NCBI GenBank assembly: GCA_900553205.1
Contig: USCK01000011.1
Coordinates: 1 to 24,591, forward strand
Direction: 5' to 3'
Source of the DNA: an uncultured bacterium
GTDB taxonomy: Bacteria; Cyanobacteriota; Vampirovibrionia; Gastranaerophilales; Gastranaerophilaceae
Length of the DNA: 24,591 nt
This document shows positions 1-9,361 of this stretch, piece after piece. How positions within the stretch are numbered: the first letter of the stretch is position 1; every line of letters starts with the position of its first letter. A program made the translations under genes and the position numbers. The notes under the pieces were generated by a model. It had not been told where the DNA came from. It saw nothing but the letters and a program-made list of their open reading frames with translations, and did not search any database.

Positions 1-1
1 G

Positions 2-3000
2 AAGAAAGGTGATATTATTCCTGCGAAAGATTTGCAAACCTTGAAGAACCGTTTTGACAGTATTGATAAACTTCGCTCTCAAGATGAATTTTCAAGTAAA
101 CAAGGTAAACTATCAGACCCTACTCTTTATAAGTTGTCAAAGCCTGAAAAAGAAACCTTGAAAAAGATAAATAATTCTATTAATAATATGTATTCAGAAA
201 CTAATAAAGAAATAAACTTTGTAACCTCTGATATTAGAAAACCTTTGGAAGAACATGCCCGTCAAGTAGGTTTGGCAAAAGGTTCTTTCTGGAATATGCA
301 AACAGGTTCAGGTCTATATACAGAACAAGAAGTAAAAATCTTAGAAATGATGACGGATAATAAATATAGGCCAACAACAAATATTGAAAAAGCAGTTGAT
401 AAAATTAAGAATACTGAACATTCAGGTATTACAGGCTCTTCTGTATTCCATGACAGAATGGGTGGACATGCTCAATATGTAGCAGAAATTTCTCCGATTG
501 ATGATAAAGATGTCTTGTATTATGACAATTCTTGGGGCGCAAGAGAAAATGAAAATACTTGGGTAGATTCTAAAAATGTTCGCCATACAGATTATAGTGA
601 TGTTAGAGGCGGAGAAACAGGTTATATTACAAATGATAAATATAGAAATGGTAATTATGTAGAAGATTTGATGTATAAGCCTGGACACATCAGTGCAAAA
701 CATGTAGAAAACAAACAATTAAGAAAATTGACAGGTGAAGATTCTGATTATAAATTCCCAATACTGTTTGATGCTTTAGTTACAGGCAATGACGGAAAAA
801 TAAAAGATTTAGCAATTTCTATGCGACAAAATGTGTTCCAACCTGAAACAACTAATCTTGATAGATTAAAACTTCTTGCAGTAGATATGACACAAGATGA
901 AATTAAAGCGAGCTTAGTAAGATTTAAAACAGCTGGCGCAGGATATGATAAAGCCCTCGATAATCTGGATAATCGTATAGAAACTACCAAGTTCCATAAG
1001 GGAATCGAAACAGAAGCCGATTACAATGCTCTAAAAGATGATGACCCTGTAAAAGTAACATTTGAAAAAGTTGCATTAAAAAAATCTTTCCCTGGAGCTG
1101 TAGATTGGAAAGATTTAGCTAAGGCAGAAACTGTTCAAGAGGTTCATAAATATAAACAAAACAGACATGATAAGGCTAGAGAATATTTTGATTATGCTTT
1201 CAGTAAAGACCCTATGGTGTTGTATTATTATGCAACAACACCAAAGGTAAATAAAACTGAAGAAATTCTTAATAAAGCCTTAGATAATCATAATATTAAA
1301 TTAGATGAAGATAAAAAGATTGATATTATTCGTGGTGTTGCTTCATATTCAAAGGATGAAAAATCTCAATTTGACGGAAGTTTAAAAAATACAATCGGTT
1401 TTATGGTAAATAAAACTATGAAGCAGTTTGATAAAGTTGTACCGGATTCTGAAGATGCAAGACTTGCAAAACAAGAAATAAAAGAAAATTTAACGAATAG
1501 TCTTTCAGATGCTTTGTATATTAATGAATCAGATGTTAATAATCAATCTACAAAATTCAAGGCTATAACTAAATATATTGATAAAAAATACAATCCTGAA
1601 ACAAACGAAGATTTCGTAAATGTTTATAGGAAACTTCAAGACATGACAACAGAAGAATTCAAAAAAGAAACTTCTGATGTTAAAGACGAAGACTTGGCTA
1701 TAAAAGATTATTCAGGGTATGAAATGTTGAAACGATATAATGCCGCTGATTCAAAAGTTGGAACTTCTGTAAGAAATACTGTTTGGCAGCATGAGTTATT
1801 GAAAGATATAACATTATCTGAAACAACTCCTGCTTATAAGTATAATAAACTTTATAAAAAGAATGATGGCGCATTTTATAATAAAGGAAAAGCTTTTGAT
1901 GATTTGTATATAGATTTAAGAGGCTCTTTGATGCGTCTTGATTATGAAAAGATGTTTAATAAGTATAAAGATGTCAACTTGAAGAAATATAATGCCATGC
2001 CTGCATATCCAAAGATGAATCCTATCGGAGAAAAGAATATGAAGGCTAAACAAGAAGTTATAGATGATATGGTATTGAATCTTACCTCTCAAATTAGAGA
2101 TAAAAAAGATACTCTATATACTTATGGTTTACTTGGTGATTTAGTGACTCATATATCAAATCTTCCTGATGATAAAGTAGTTTCTAAAAAACAGGCTCAA
2201 AAAATCAGCCATCTGACAGAACAATTTATTGATGATAGTTTTGAAGATACTTCGATGGCAAAATCTGTAAATTCTGCTATTCAGGTACAGCAACTTCCTC
2301 AAATGAAAGGTATGACAGGTGCTGATTACAAGATTGCAGGAAAAGGTTTAGTTACGGAATATAATGCATTGATGCAATTAAACCCTCCTGAAACAATGCA
2401 AAAATCTATTACTCAAGATATTTTTGTTTTGAAAAATTCTTTAAAATCGTTGGTTCAAACTAATGTTGATTCAAAACATCAAAGTTTATTAGCAGAGGAT
2501 TTGAATAATTGGGTTAGAGAAGAAATGAAACCTCATTTTACTAATTACAATATTTCTGACAAGGTGGAAAAACTCTCGAATAAAGTTGATTTATATGCAA
2601 CTCCAAAGAAAAACTTTAAATTGACAAAATCAGTTTATTTGGATTCTTTGGCAGATGATACGATTGCTCTAATGCACACAAAAGTAGCATTGGACAGTGC
2701 TGATGAAGAAAATAGACCGGCTTTACAAAAAGGTTATGACAAACAGTTTGCAAAAATCAATGATGCAACCTTGAAATTTGTAAACGGTAATATTAATCCT
2801 GAACAACAATCAACTGTATATAAGATGTTGACAGGTTTTGTTGATGACTCTATAAAATCAACAAGTAATGTTTATAATGAAGATAAAGTTTTTGATGCTC
2901 ATGAAAAATTCTTTGATGATTTCAAAAAATATAATGTATTAGCATATCCTCAAAATCTGTTAGATAGTTATTTGTTGATGAATGCAAAGGATAGTCCTGT

Positions 3001-3892
3001 ACATTCAACAGATCCGATTGTAGCATCTCAAGTTAAGTCTGATATTGAAGGTAAAGAAACTTCGTTGGAATCTGCATTAGGAATTTCATCATTATTAGAA
3101 ATGCAAGAATATTTAATGGACGCTATTGCATCTGGAAATGCTGAACAAGTTCAAGAAGAATTTAAAAATATATCTGTTCCTTTATCAGATCCTAAAACAG
3201 ATACCCAATTAAATATGGATAATGATAAAGCGATTAGTTATATTTGTCAAAATTTAAGAACTGCAGAAGATGATTCAACAGCAGTCATGTTTATCAATAA
3301 GCTCGGACTCGCAGATAAGTACATAAAGGTTCAAAATGAAATAGTAGATTTTGATAAAGCTAAAAAAGATGTTAGAAAAACTGCAAATATTTTGGAGACA
3401 ACAAGAAAACAAGCCGATATTGTAGATAAAGAAGTTGCTAAATTTGTTGATGATAAGTTTAATACTGATGATGATTTTGCAACAAGAATTGATAATGCAA
3501 AACTAAACATCATTAATAAAACAAAAAATCTAAATAGGCAAAAGGCTGTAAAAGTTTATTTAACGACTTTAGATAATGTAAAAGCTGTTATTGCTGCAAA
3601 TCCTGATGCCCCAAGAAAGGCTATTTTAGGTCAAGCAATAACTCAAGCAAATGTTAGAGTTGGAGAAATGGCAAATGCTGATTTGCAGAAAATACAATCA
3701 AGCGTCAAATTTTTGGATTCTTTGTATAACTTGATTAACAAACTTGATATTCCTGAATATTCACCTGCTAATCAAGAACGTGACAAATTTAACGCAAAAT
3801 ATAAGGATTACGAAGCTTATAACAATGCGATATTGTCAAAACAAGCTGCCAAAAGTTCAGGTGCAATGTCTATAAGCACAGTTGAAGATTAA
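2..3892 (+). CDS. Giant protein, 5'-truncated, with papain-like His/Asn motif
   Basis: The frame is open from the first bases of the window, so the gene starts to the left; 1296 residues are visible before TAA. A TTG codon at 32 could be mistaken for a start but has no ribosome binding site. Near the visible N-terminus, GGHAQYV (His codon 467-469) is followed 20 residues later by YYDNSWG (Asn codon 527-529). This is the His and Asn-Ser-Trp-Gly arrangement of papain-like (C1-type) cysteine peptidases. The only Cys I see in the visible part is about 925 residues further on, so a catalytic Cys would have to lie upstream of the window. The remaining ~1100 residues are K/D/N-rich and predicted helical, with no membrane segment and no domain I recognise. 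No terminator is evident before the next gene, 50 nt away. A protease-like role is an inference; the bulk is unknown. Confidence 0.8.
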   Translation, partial: KKGDIIPAKDLQTLKNRFDSIDKLRSQDEFSSKQGKLSDPTLYKLSKPEKETLKKINNSINNMYSETNKEINFVTSDIRKPLEEHARQVGLAKGSFWNMQTGSGLYTEQEVKILEMMTDNKYRPTTNIEKAVDKIKNTEHSGITGSSVFHDRMGGHAQYVAEISPIDDKDVLYYDNSWGARENENTWVDSKNVRHTDYSDVRGGETGYITNDKYRNGNYVEDLMYKPGHISAKHVENKQLRKLTGEDSDYKFPILFDALVTGNDGKIKDLAISMRQNVFQPETTNLDRLKLLAVDMTQDEIKASLVRFKTAGAGYDKALDNLDNRIETTKFHKGIETEADYNALKDDDPVKVTFEKVALKKSFPGAVDWKDLAKAETVQEVHKYKQNRHDKAREYFDYAFSKDPMVLYYYATTPKVNKTEEILNKALDNHNIKLDEDKKIDIIRGVASYSKDEKSQFDGSLKNTIGFMVNKTMKQFDKVVPDSEDARLAKQEIKENLTNSLSDALYINESDVNNQSTKFKAITKYIDKKYNPETNEDFVNVYRKLQDMTTEEFKKETSDVKDEDLAIKDYSGYEMLKRYNAADSKVGTSVRNTVWQHELLKDITLSETTPAYKYNKLYKKNDGAFYNKGKAFDDLYIDLRGSLMRLDYEKMFNKYKDVNLKKYNAMPAYPKMNPIGEKNMKAKQEVIDDMVLNLTSQIRDKKDTLYTYGLLGDLVTHISNLPDDKVVSKKQAQKISHLTEQFIDDSFEDTSMAKSVNSAIQVQQLPQMKGMTGADYKIAGKGLVTEYNALMQLNPPETMQKSITQDIFVLKNSLKSLVQTNVDSKHQSLLAEDLNNWVREEMKPHFTNYNISDKVEKLSNKVDLYATPKKNFKLTKSVYLDSLADDTIALMHTKVALDSADEENRPALQKGYDKQFAKINDATLKFVNGNINPEQQSTVYKMLTGFVDDSIKSTSNVYNEDKVFDAHEKFFDDFKKYNVLAYPQNLLDSYLLMNAKDSPVHSTDPIVASQVKSDIEGKETSLESALGISSLLEMQEYLMDAIASGNAEQVQEEFKNISVPLSDPKTDTQLNMDNDKAISYICQNLRTAEDDSTAVMFINKLGLADKYIKVQNEIVDFDKAKKDVRKTANILETTRKQADIVDKEVAKFVDDKFNTDDDFATRIDNAKLNIINKTKNLNRQKAVKVYLTTLDNVKAVIAANPDAPRKAILGQAITQANVRVGEMANADLQKIQSSVKFLDSLYNLINKLDIPEYSPANQERDKFNAKYKDYEAYNNAILSKQAAKSSGAMSISTVED

Positions 3893-3897
3893 TAAGG

Positions 3898-3926
3898 TTT
3901 ACTTAATGGCTAATATATTGTATAAT
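3898..3926 (+). promoter_or_regulatory. Sigma70-type promoter of the GGDEF gene
   Basis: A -35 box TTTACT (3898-3903, 4/6 match) and a perfect -10 TATAAT (3921-3926) are separated by 17 nt, in the short gap after the giant gene. They would give a leader of only about 10 nt before ATG 3943, which just accommodates the GAGG ribosome binding site at 3934-3937. The gene can therefore be transcribed independently of the giant gene. Confidence 0.6.
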
Positions 3927-3942
3927 AAGCCCTGAGGTAAGC

Positions 3943-5835
3943 ATGAGTTTTTGGAAGAAATTTGAAGAATTCAAAAAACAAGTAAATAATGTTGAGTCCA
4001 ATATTTATTCCTCCAAAAAAGACTTTTTAGAGGTATATGAGAAGAATATTCAACTGGAAGCAGAAATAGAGGAAAGAACTCAAGAACTTCAAATTGCGAA
4101 CCAACGATTATTGACTGTTCAGCATATATGGCAGATGATGAATTCTTCTGAGCCATTGACCAATGTTTTGGATTCTATTGTTAATAGTTTACAAGGTGAA
4201 CTTGGGTATCTGTATAGTGCAATTATCCAAGTAAAACAAGATGATGAAGGCGAATATATACATATAATAGCTGATTCTTCTTGTGATTTTATGGAACGGT
4301 TAACGTCTATATTTTCAGAATCTGTATATGATAGAAGAATAAATTATATTCATACTAAAGAGCGAGATGAATGTATTGCAAATAATAAAATTTATCAAAG
4401 TTCTGCATTAGAAGAATGTCTTGCTAGTATGTTTCCTGAAATAGAGAGGTCAAAACGCCTAAAATTAATAAGACTTACTGGTTGGCGATCTTATATTGTT
4501 GTTCCTTTATCTCAGAATAATACCCATTTTGGTTCACTCGTTGTTTTTTCTTCTAGGTCAGAAGTGACTGATTCAGAGTTGACTTTTTTAGATTTGTTCT
4601 CAAAACAAATAGAGTTAGCGATTACTATTGCAGAATTGTTCCAAACCGTAAAAGAGCAAGCTATTACAGATAGTTTAACAGGTTTGAATAACAGACGTTA
4701 TTTTGAAGAATTCTTACAAAAAGAAGTTTTGCGTGCTCAACGTCAAAATCAAAAGTTTACAATCGTAGGAATCGATTTAGACCATTTGAAACAAATAAAT
4801 GATAAATATGGTCATTCCTTTGGTGATGTTGCTATCAGAACGGTTGCAGCAGCCTTAAAATCAAATGCCCGTTCTATTGATGTTGTTGCGAGAATGGGTG
4901 GCGAAGAATTCAATATTCTTCTCCCGGGGGTAGATTCTAACGGTGGAATGATAGCTGCCGAACGTATAAGAAAAGCTATTGAGTCCAGAAAGATTGACAC
5001 TATAGGACATGTAACTGCCAGTATCGGGGTCGCAACATATCTTGAACATTCAGACAATGTTCAAGAACTATTAGAGCTTACGGATCAGGCTATGTATATT
5101 TCAAAGAAAAACGGTAGAAATAGAGTTACATTAGCTACTATGCATACTAAAGAATCATGGCAAGATATTGCAGTTGATACTTTTGTGGAATTGATATCAA
5201 AACACAGAATACCTCTAGATGAAAATATGTCCGAAAGATTAAATCAACGTTTACAAGAAATATCTTCAAGTAATGATTCTATCTATTCAATTTCTGATAA
5301 ATTATCGGAAATCTATAATCCGAACCATAAAGACGGAGTTACAAAATCTAAAATGCTTGTTGCATCTCTTTTGGCAAAACGGTTTGATTTATCAAAAGAA
5401 GATACTGACAGACTAAAAATCGCTGTATTGCTTTATGATATCGGGAATTTAATGCTTCCTAAAGATGTATTACAAAAAAGAACTCCATTATCAGATGAAG
5501 AAAAGAATGTAATCAAACAACACCCTATTATTGCAGCAAAAGAAATATTAAAACCAATATCTGTAGTTCAAGATATTATTCCGATTATCGAAAATCATCA
5601 TGAAAATTGGGACGGCTCAGGGTATCCTAACAAATTGTCAGGAGAAAATATCCCTCTTGAATCTCAAATGGTGTTAATTATTGATGCTTATTTTGCATTA
5701 ATTCAGCCAAGACCATATCGTAAAGCTATGGCAAAAGATGCAGCTATTGAAATTATTAAAGAAGACATTGATAAGAAATGGAGTAAAAGACTTGCAGAAG
5801 AATTTATAGCCATAGTTAAAGATGAACAAGTCTAA
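3943..5835 (+). CDS. GAF-GGDEF diguanylate cyclase with degenerate HD-GYP domain
   Basis: The 630-residue protein has no signal peptide or membrane helix. A coiled coil (~30-60) leads into a GAF-type sensor (~65-235), then GGDEF (~240-400). The active-site GGEEF is at 319-323. An RxxD inhibitory site (RSID, 310-313) lies exactly five residues upstream, so cyclic-di-GMP synthesis with product inhibition is expected. The C-terminus (~440-625) is HD-GYP-like: HHENWDGSGYP (552-562) is kept, but the HD signature reads YDIGN (Y498, D499), where the family has HDIGK. Loss of this metal-binding His argues against phosphodiesterase activity; the domain may be regulatory. GAG G is spaced well before ATG 3943. 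The convergent neighbour ends 9 nt away. The assignment as an active cyclase is strong; its input signal is unknown. Confidence 0.93.
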   Translation: MSFWKKFEEFKKQVNNVESNIYSSKKDFLEVYEKNIQLEAEIEERTQELQIANQRLLTVQHIWQMMNSSEPLTNVLDSIVNSLQGELGYLYSAIIQVKQDDEGEYIHIIADSSCDFMERLTSIFSESVYDRRINYIHTKERDECIANNKIYQSSALEECLASMFPEIERSKRLKLIRLTGWRSYIVVPLSQNNTHFGSLVVFSSRSEVTDSELTFLDLFSKQIELAITIAELFQTVKEQAITDSLTGLNNRRYFEEFLQKEVLRAQRQNQKFTIVGIDLDHLKQINDKYGHSFGDVAIRTVAAALKSNARSIDVVARMGGEEFNILLPGVDSNGGMIAAERIRKAIESRKIDTIGHVTASIGVATYLEHSDNVQELLELTDQAMYISKKNGRNRVTLATMHTKESWQDIAVDTFVELISKHRIPLDENMSERLNQRLQEISSSNDSIYSISDKLSEIYNPNHKDGVTKSKMLVASLLAKRFDLSKEDTDRLKIAVLLYDIGNLMLPKDVLQKRTPLSDEEKNVIKQHPIIAAKEILKPISVVQDIIPIIENHHENWDGSGYPNKLSGENIPLESQMVLIIDAYFALIQPRPYRKAMAKDAAIEIIKEDIDKKWSKRLAEEFIAIVKDEQV

Positions 5836-5844
5836 TTATTAGGT

Positions 5845-6834
5845 TTATGCTTCGTACATAATGTTGCTGGTTGAGAAGAAACCATAATTTGTATTGTATC
5901 CTATTGTCAAATTTAAATCTGGCATTGAGTTGAAACCTTTTTTTGCAACTTCTTGTAGCATATCTTTTGTGTATTGATTTGCGACATTTTTAAAATCATT
6001 TGGTATTAGGTTGTCTTTCTCTATTCCTTTTTCTATTAGTGATATTACATCTGTACCATCACTTGTGTAAAATCTTCCATTTTCTAATGTGCAATCGCTT
6101 AATTTTATACCAGTTAAATCTAGCAAGTTTTGATATGCTCGATATTTAGTAACAGCTTCACTATTTAAACTTCCTGAATTCTTAAAAGTATAATAAAAGA
6201 GTTCTTTTGCATTCTTGCCGGAATTTAATAATGTATTAATTTTATTCAGCGTGTCGCTGTCTTTAATCCCACTTACGGTTGCAGTGTAGTCATAAGGGTT
6301 AAAAGATATCAACAGGGTATCTTCTGAATCAAGCGTGATACCATGTTTGGTTAATAAATTATTCATTTGGTTGCTGATGATTTTTTGGTTAGAGTTCTTA
6401 TTTTTTGTTTCTTCAGTTTCCCAGTCTTCTGCTTGCCAACCTATTCTAGGGTCAGCTGTGTTTGAGGTCTGATAAGTCCCGAACAATGTAGCTTTCAACT
6501 CGTTATCATACATCGCACGAGTCTTTTCATCAGCGTTTAACCTATCCATATAGGTCGTTGCATCTTTACCAAAATATTTTTTACCTAAATATGCGTAAAC
6601 ATCATGTACCGTTGCGCATTTTGAACGATTATCTGCTGCAACAACTGCAAGTTTTTCTTCAAAGTTACGAATTGCGATATTTTTATCACTAAATGGGTCT
6701 TCATTGTTGCTATGAAGTGTATCAGAATTCGCTTTATAGCGATCAACCATTTCTTGATATCTGTCGTGAGGTTTGGATACATTATAACGACTTTCGATAT
6801 TGTAATAGTTATAATAGCCCATTTCGACCATCAT
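5845..6834 (-). CDS. Hypothetical protein, 329 residues
   Basis: I do not recognise a family. The protein opens with a Tyr/Asn-rich stretch (MGYYNYYNIESRYN) and has no signal peptide or membrane segment. Residues ~50-130 look helical; the rest is mixed. Cys is rare (two seen), and the C-terminus is Asn/Tyr/Phe-rich. Two adjacent ATG codons (6834 and 6831) are possible starts, and a third in-frame ATG lies at 6822. A weak GGGG precedes the first by a few bases. It stands alone: convergent with the GGDEF gene and separated by 111 nt from queE, with its own candidate promoter at 6848-6876. The length, codon usage like its neighbours and lack of interruptions support a real gene; no function is offered. 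Confidence 0.75.
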   Translation of the reverse strand: MMVEMGYYNYYNIESRYNVSKPHDRYQEMVDRYKANSDTLHSNNEDPFSDKNIAIRNFEEKLAVVAADNRSKCATVHDVYAYLGKKYFGKDATTYMDRLNADEKTRAMYDNELKATLFGTYQTSNTADPRIGWQAEDWETEETKNKNSNQKIISNQMNNLLTKHGITLDSEDTLLISFNPYDYTATVSGIKDSDTLNKINTLLNSGKNAKELFYYTFKNSGSLNSEAVTKYRAYQNLLDLTGIKLSDCTLENGRFYTSDGTDVISLIEKGIEKDNLIPNDFKNVANQYTKDMLQEVAKKGFNSMPDLNLTIGYNTNYGFFSTSNIMYEA

Positions 6835-6847
6835 TCATACCCCATAT

Positions 6848-6876
6848 ATTATAAATCGTAAAAATCCATGTGTTGA
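6848..6876 (-). promoter_or_regulatory. Candidate promoter of the 329-residue gene
   Basis: On the minus strand, a perfect -10 TATAAT (6848-6853) sits 17 nt from TCAACA (6871-6876, 4/6 match to the -35 consensus). The start site would fall only about 6 nt before ATG 6834, giving a nearly leaderless transcript. That fits the poor ribosome binding site or points to use of one of the inner ATG codons. Confidence 0.45.
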
Positions 6877-6945
6877 AGTAAATAATTTATATATACATGT
6901 TAGCGTATTTTCTTAATTTTTCAAGTAAGACTTTAGAATTATTTT

Positions 6946-7689
6946 TTATTCAATATCAAGAAACTTGTGTACTTGAGGTATTAAGCGAACATTTTTGTAT
7001 TTTGCAATAAATTTGTTAAATGTATGTATCATAAATTTAGAATCAACAGATAATTCGTTGCCAATCATTTTAGGTTGCAAAATTAATTCTAAATCATAAG
7101 TTTTGCCTAAGTGTATGCAGTTCTCAATTTCTTCGTCTGTAATATTCTTATCAAAGATAATTTTAGCAAACATTTTTCTGTCATCACAATCAAACTGTTT
7201 ATTTATAGCACAATCAATTTTGTAATTTTTAATTTTGTTGAAAAATTTGTTATGTAGTTCAAAAGAATTTGTTATTCCTGAACAACTAGGGAGTTTGATA
7301 TCGGCTGCTATAACAGAGGTATAAGGCAATATCTTTTCAAGGTTTTCTGTAATTGTAGCGTTAGTTTCAAGATAAAATTTAGTTTTAACCTTAGGCATAA
7401 ATTCTACTAGAAACTCATTCCAGATAAGAGGTTCGCCACCTGTTAATGAGATAAAATTAATTGTATCTATTTCAAACTTTTCGTTTATATATTCAACTAA
7501 TTCATCAGGTGTGAACTCTAAAAAGCTGTCTTTATCATTGATATTGTCAGGCATAAATGAGGTATCACAGTAATGGCAATTCAAATTGCACGCACAAAAT
7601 CTTATGAAAAGCTGTTTTGTACCAATATATAACCCTTCACCTTGAATAGATGCAAATATCTCTTTTATCTTAGCTTTATTATTGTTCAT
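6946..7689 (-). CDS. queE: 7-carboxy-7-deazaguanine synthase (radical SAM)
   Basis: QueE is the radical SAM enzyme that converts 6-carboxy-5,6,7,8-tetrahydropterin to 7-carboxy-7-deazaguanine in the preQ0/queuosine pathway. The N-terminal IFASIQGEG motif, the cluster motif CNLNCHYC (Cys34, Cys38, Cys41; CxxxCxxC) followed by DTSF, and the SAM-binding SLTGGEP are all present. The 247 residues are at the long end for the family. Its start overlaps the end of the upstream dnaJ-like gene by 11 nt in another frame, with GAGAGAT before ATG 7689, so it is translated from the same message. No queC, queD or tgt lies in the window. No Rho-independent terminator is visible downstream. Confidence 0.93.
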   Translation of the reverse strand: MNNNKAKIKEIFASIQGEGLYIGTKQLFIRFCACNLNCHYCDTSFMPDNINDKDSFLEFTPDELVEYINEKFEIDTINFISLTGGEPLIWNEFLVEFMPKVKTKFYLETNATITENLEKILPYTSVIAADIKLPSCSGITNSFELHNKFFNKIKNYKIDCAINKQFDCDDRKMFAKIIFDKNITDEEIENCIHLGKTYDLELILQPKMIGNELSVDSKFMIHTFNKFIAKYKNVRLIPQVHKFLDIE

Positions 7690-8770
7690 AGTTTATCTCT
7701 CTTATATCTCTATTGGCTGCTGCCTGTTTTAGTTTCTCGTATAAAATAACTTCTTCTTTTGATAGATTCTTAGGTATTTCTATTGATATAGTAATAATCA
7801 TATCACCTTTTTGTCCGTCTTTTTCCAATCCTTGTTTAGCAAGTCTATATTTCTGACCATTCATAGTACCTGACATAAGCTTCATTGAAACATGCCCGTC
7901 TGTGGTTTTGACATTTATCTTGCAACCCAGCACTGCCTCATAAGGTTCTACAGGAACGGTTTGTAAAATGTTTAGCCCCTCATATTTGAAAGGTGAATTT
8001 TCAGTATCAATTTTGACAATCAAATACAAATCCCCGTTTTTGCCACCATTGAATCCTTGGTTTCCTTCTCCTGCAATTCTTATTTTTGCGCCTTGTTTTA
8101 CATGCTCCGGGATTCTGACAGACAGTTTTTTATGTACGGAGATTTCACCTGTCCCATTACAATAACTGCAAATACTGCCGTTTGCAAACTTTCTGCCATG
8201 ACATTTTGGACAAGGTTCTGTGTGTAAGATGTTAACGGTTCTTGTTGTTCCTTCTATGGATTCTAGCATGGTGATAGTTATATCAGAAGTAATATCTGAG
8301 CCGTTTATTTTTTTCTCTGAATACTTTGTTTGCTTTGTCTTTTCTTGAGATTTTGTGTTCTTTATAAAAGTTTCCCAAGCATCTTGAAACGCATTTTTTG
8401 AATTACTTTTTTTATTTGTTTGTTGTTTGTTACTTGTTTGCTTGCTCTTAGCTGCGCTTGAGGCCTTTGTTTGTTGAGTTTGTTTCGTAGAGGTTTGTTG
8501 TGAAGTCTGTTGATTTTGTTGTGTCCTTGTCTTATTTTCTTTTGATTTGGTATGCAGAATTCCTCTCAATATATCATATTTCGTTCTTTTATCGGAATCT
8601 GACAGAACTTCATAAGCCTCATTGATTTCTTTAAACCGTTTTACAACTTCGGGAGAATTACCTGCAACATCAGGGTGCCATTTTCGGGCAAGTTTTCTAA
8701 AGGCTGATTTTATTTCGGCTTCAGTCGCATCTGTGTCTATTTCCAGAATGTTGTAGTAATTTTTCTCCAT
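7679..8770 (-). CDS. DnaJ-like co-chaperone with two-motif zinc finger
   Basis: The 363 residues start with a complete J domain (1-70; HPD at 32-34) that would stimulate Hsp70/DnaK ATPase. The usual Gly/Phe region is replaced by a long Gln/Thr/Lys/Ser-rich linker (~75-150). The zinc region holds only two CxxC motifs (Cys187/190 and Cys201/204), against four in standard DnaJ. The C-terminal substrate-binding beta domains follow, including VRIPEHVKQGAKIRIAGEG. I leave the gene symbol blank because this is not a canonical DnaJ and no dnaK/grpE is adjacent. It sits 44 nt after the pentapeptide gene and overlaps queE. No strong ribosome binding site precedes ATG 8770. Confidence 0.9.
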   Translation of the reverse strand: MEKNYYNILEIDTDATEAEIKSAFRKLARKWHPDVAGNSPEVVKRFKEINEAYEVLSDSDKRTKYDILRGILHTKSKENKTRTQQNQQTSQQTSTKQTQQTKASSAAKSKQTSNKQQTNKKSNSKNAFQDAWETFIKNTKSQEKTKQTKYSEKKINGSDITSDITITMLESIEGTTRTVNILHTEPCPKCHGRKFANGSICSYCNGTGEISVHKKLSVRIPEHVKQGAKIRIAGEGNQGFNGGKNGDLYLIVKIDTENSPFKYEGLNILQTVPVEPYEAVLGCKINVKTTDGHVSMKLMSGTMNGQKYRLAKQGLEKDGQKGDMIITISIEIPKNLSKEEVILYEKLKQAAANRDIREINYEQ

Positions 8771-8814
8771 TTTATAAATAATATTCTTTTAATGATACAT
8801 TTCTATTAGTTGAT

Positions 8815-9348
8815 TTAGTAATCTTGGTTACTATGGTCATCATCGTCATCTTTTAATGATGATAGGTCAGATGAATATAACCCGTCAAAATCTTCAGGTA
8901 ACATATCATCATCTGGCCAAACAGTACCGTCATCAAATCTGCAAGCGTTTAAGTTATAGCTTGTTGATAAATCTGAATCGGTGAAATCTGTTTCCTGCAA
9001 TATCGCTCCTGCCATATCAGCTTCGTTAAAATTACAATAACTGACAACTGCATAGCTAAAATCAGTACCGTTAAGTATAGAGCCATTAAAATTACATTCT
9101 TCCAAGTTTGAACGAGTAAAATCTGCAGATGACAAATCACAGTTCTCAAATTTTACATTGGTCAAATGAGCATCAGAGAATGTTGTTGAAGATAAATCTA
9201 CATTATGAAAAACAGCATCAGCAACAGTTATGTTTGACAAGTCAACTTCTGTCAAATCAATACCGTTATTAATGTTTTCTTCAATATAGCTGTTGAATTC
9301 TTCAACATTTTCTACTAGCAGGGTTATTAATTCGTCTTTTGTTTTCAT
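8815..9348 (-). CDS. Pentapeptide-repeat protein with acidic tail
   Basis: The 177-residue protein carries about 15 tandem pentapeptide repeats of A(D/N)LxX type (for example VDLSN, AVFHN, ADFTR, TDFSY, CNFNE), which fold as a right-handed quadrilateral beta helix. The C-terminus is strongly acidic (DDDDD near the end), hinting at a charged interaction surface. The frame extends upstream to 9390, but I choose ATG 9348 because AGGAGC (9356-9361) is correctly spaced before it and the longer form would overlap the preceding gene. It lies 13 nt after the response-regulator gene. Pentapeptide proteins have varied roles, including gyrase protection and scaffolding; nothing here selects one. Confidence 0.88.
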   Translation of the reverse strand: MKTKDELITLLVENVEEFNSYIEENINNGIDLTEVDLSNITVADAVFHNVDLSSTTFSDAHLTNVKFENCDLSSADFTRSNLEECNFNGSILNGTDFSYAVVSYCNFNEADMAGAILQETDFTDSDLSTSYNLNACRFDDGTVWPDDDMLPEDFDGLYSSDLSSLKDDDDDHSNQDY

Positions 9349-9361
9349 AAAAATAGCTCCT

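Noticed and set aside
422..718. Antisense open frame inside the left giant gene
   Set aside because: It lies wholly opposite a long, clearly coding frame, has a hydrophobic low-complexity translation typical of antisense AT-rich DNA, and no ribosome binding site. The same applies to the other antisense frames at 748-990, 3331-3513, 4812-5057, 20432-20620, 21064-21372 and 24066-24278.
5845..6834. Assigning a known DUF to the 329-residue protein
   Set aside because: Some helical segments felt familiar, but no motif was specific enough to name a family.
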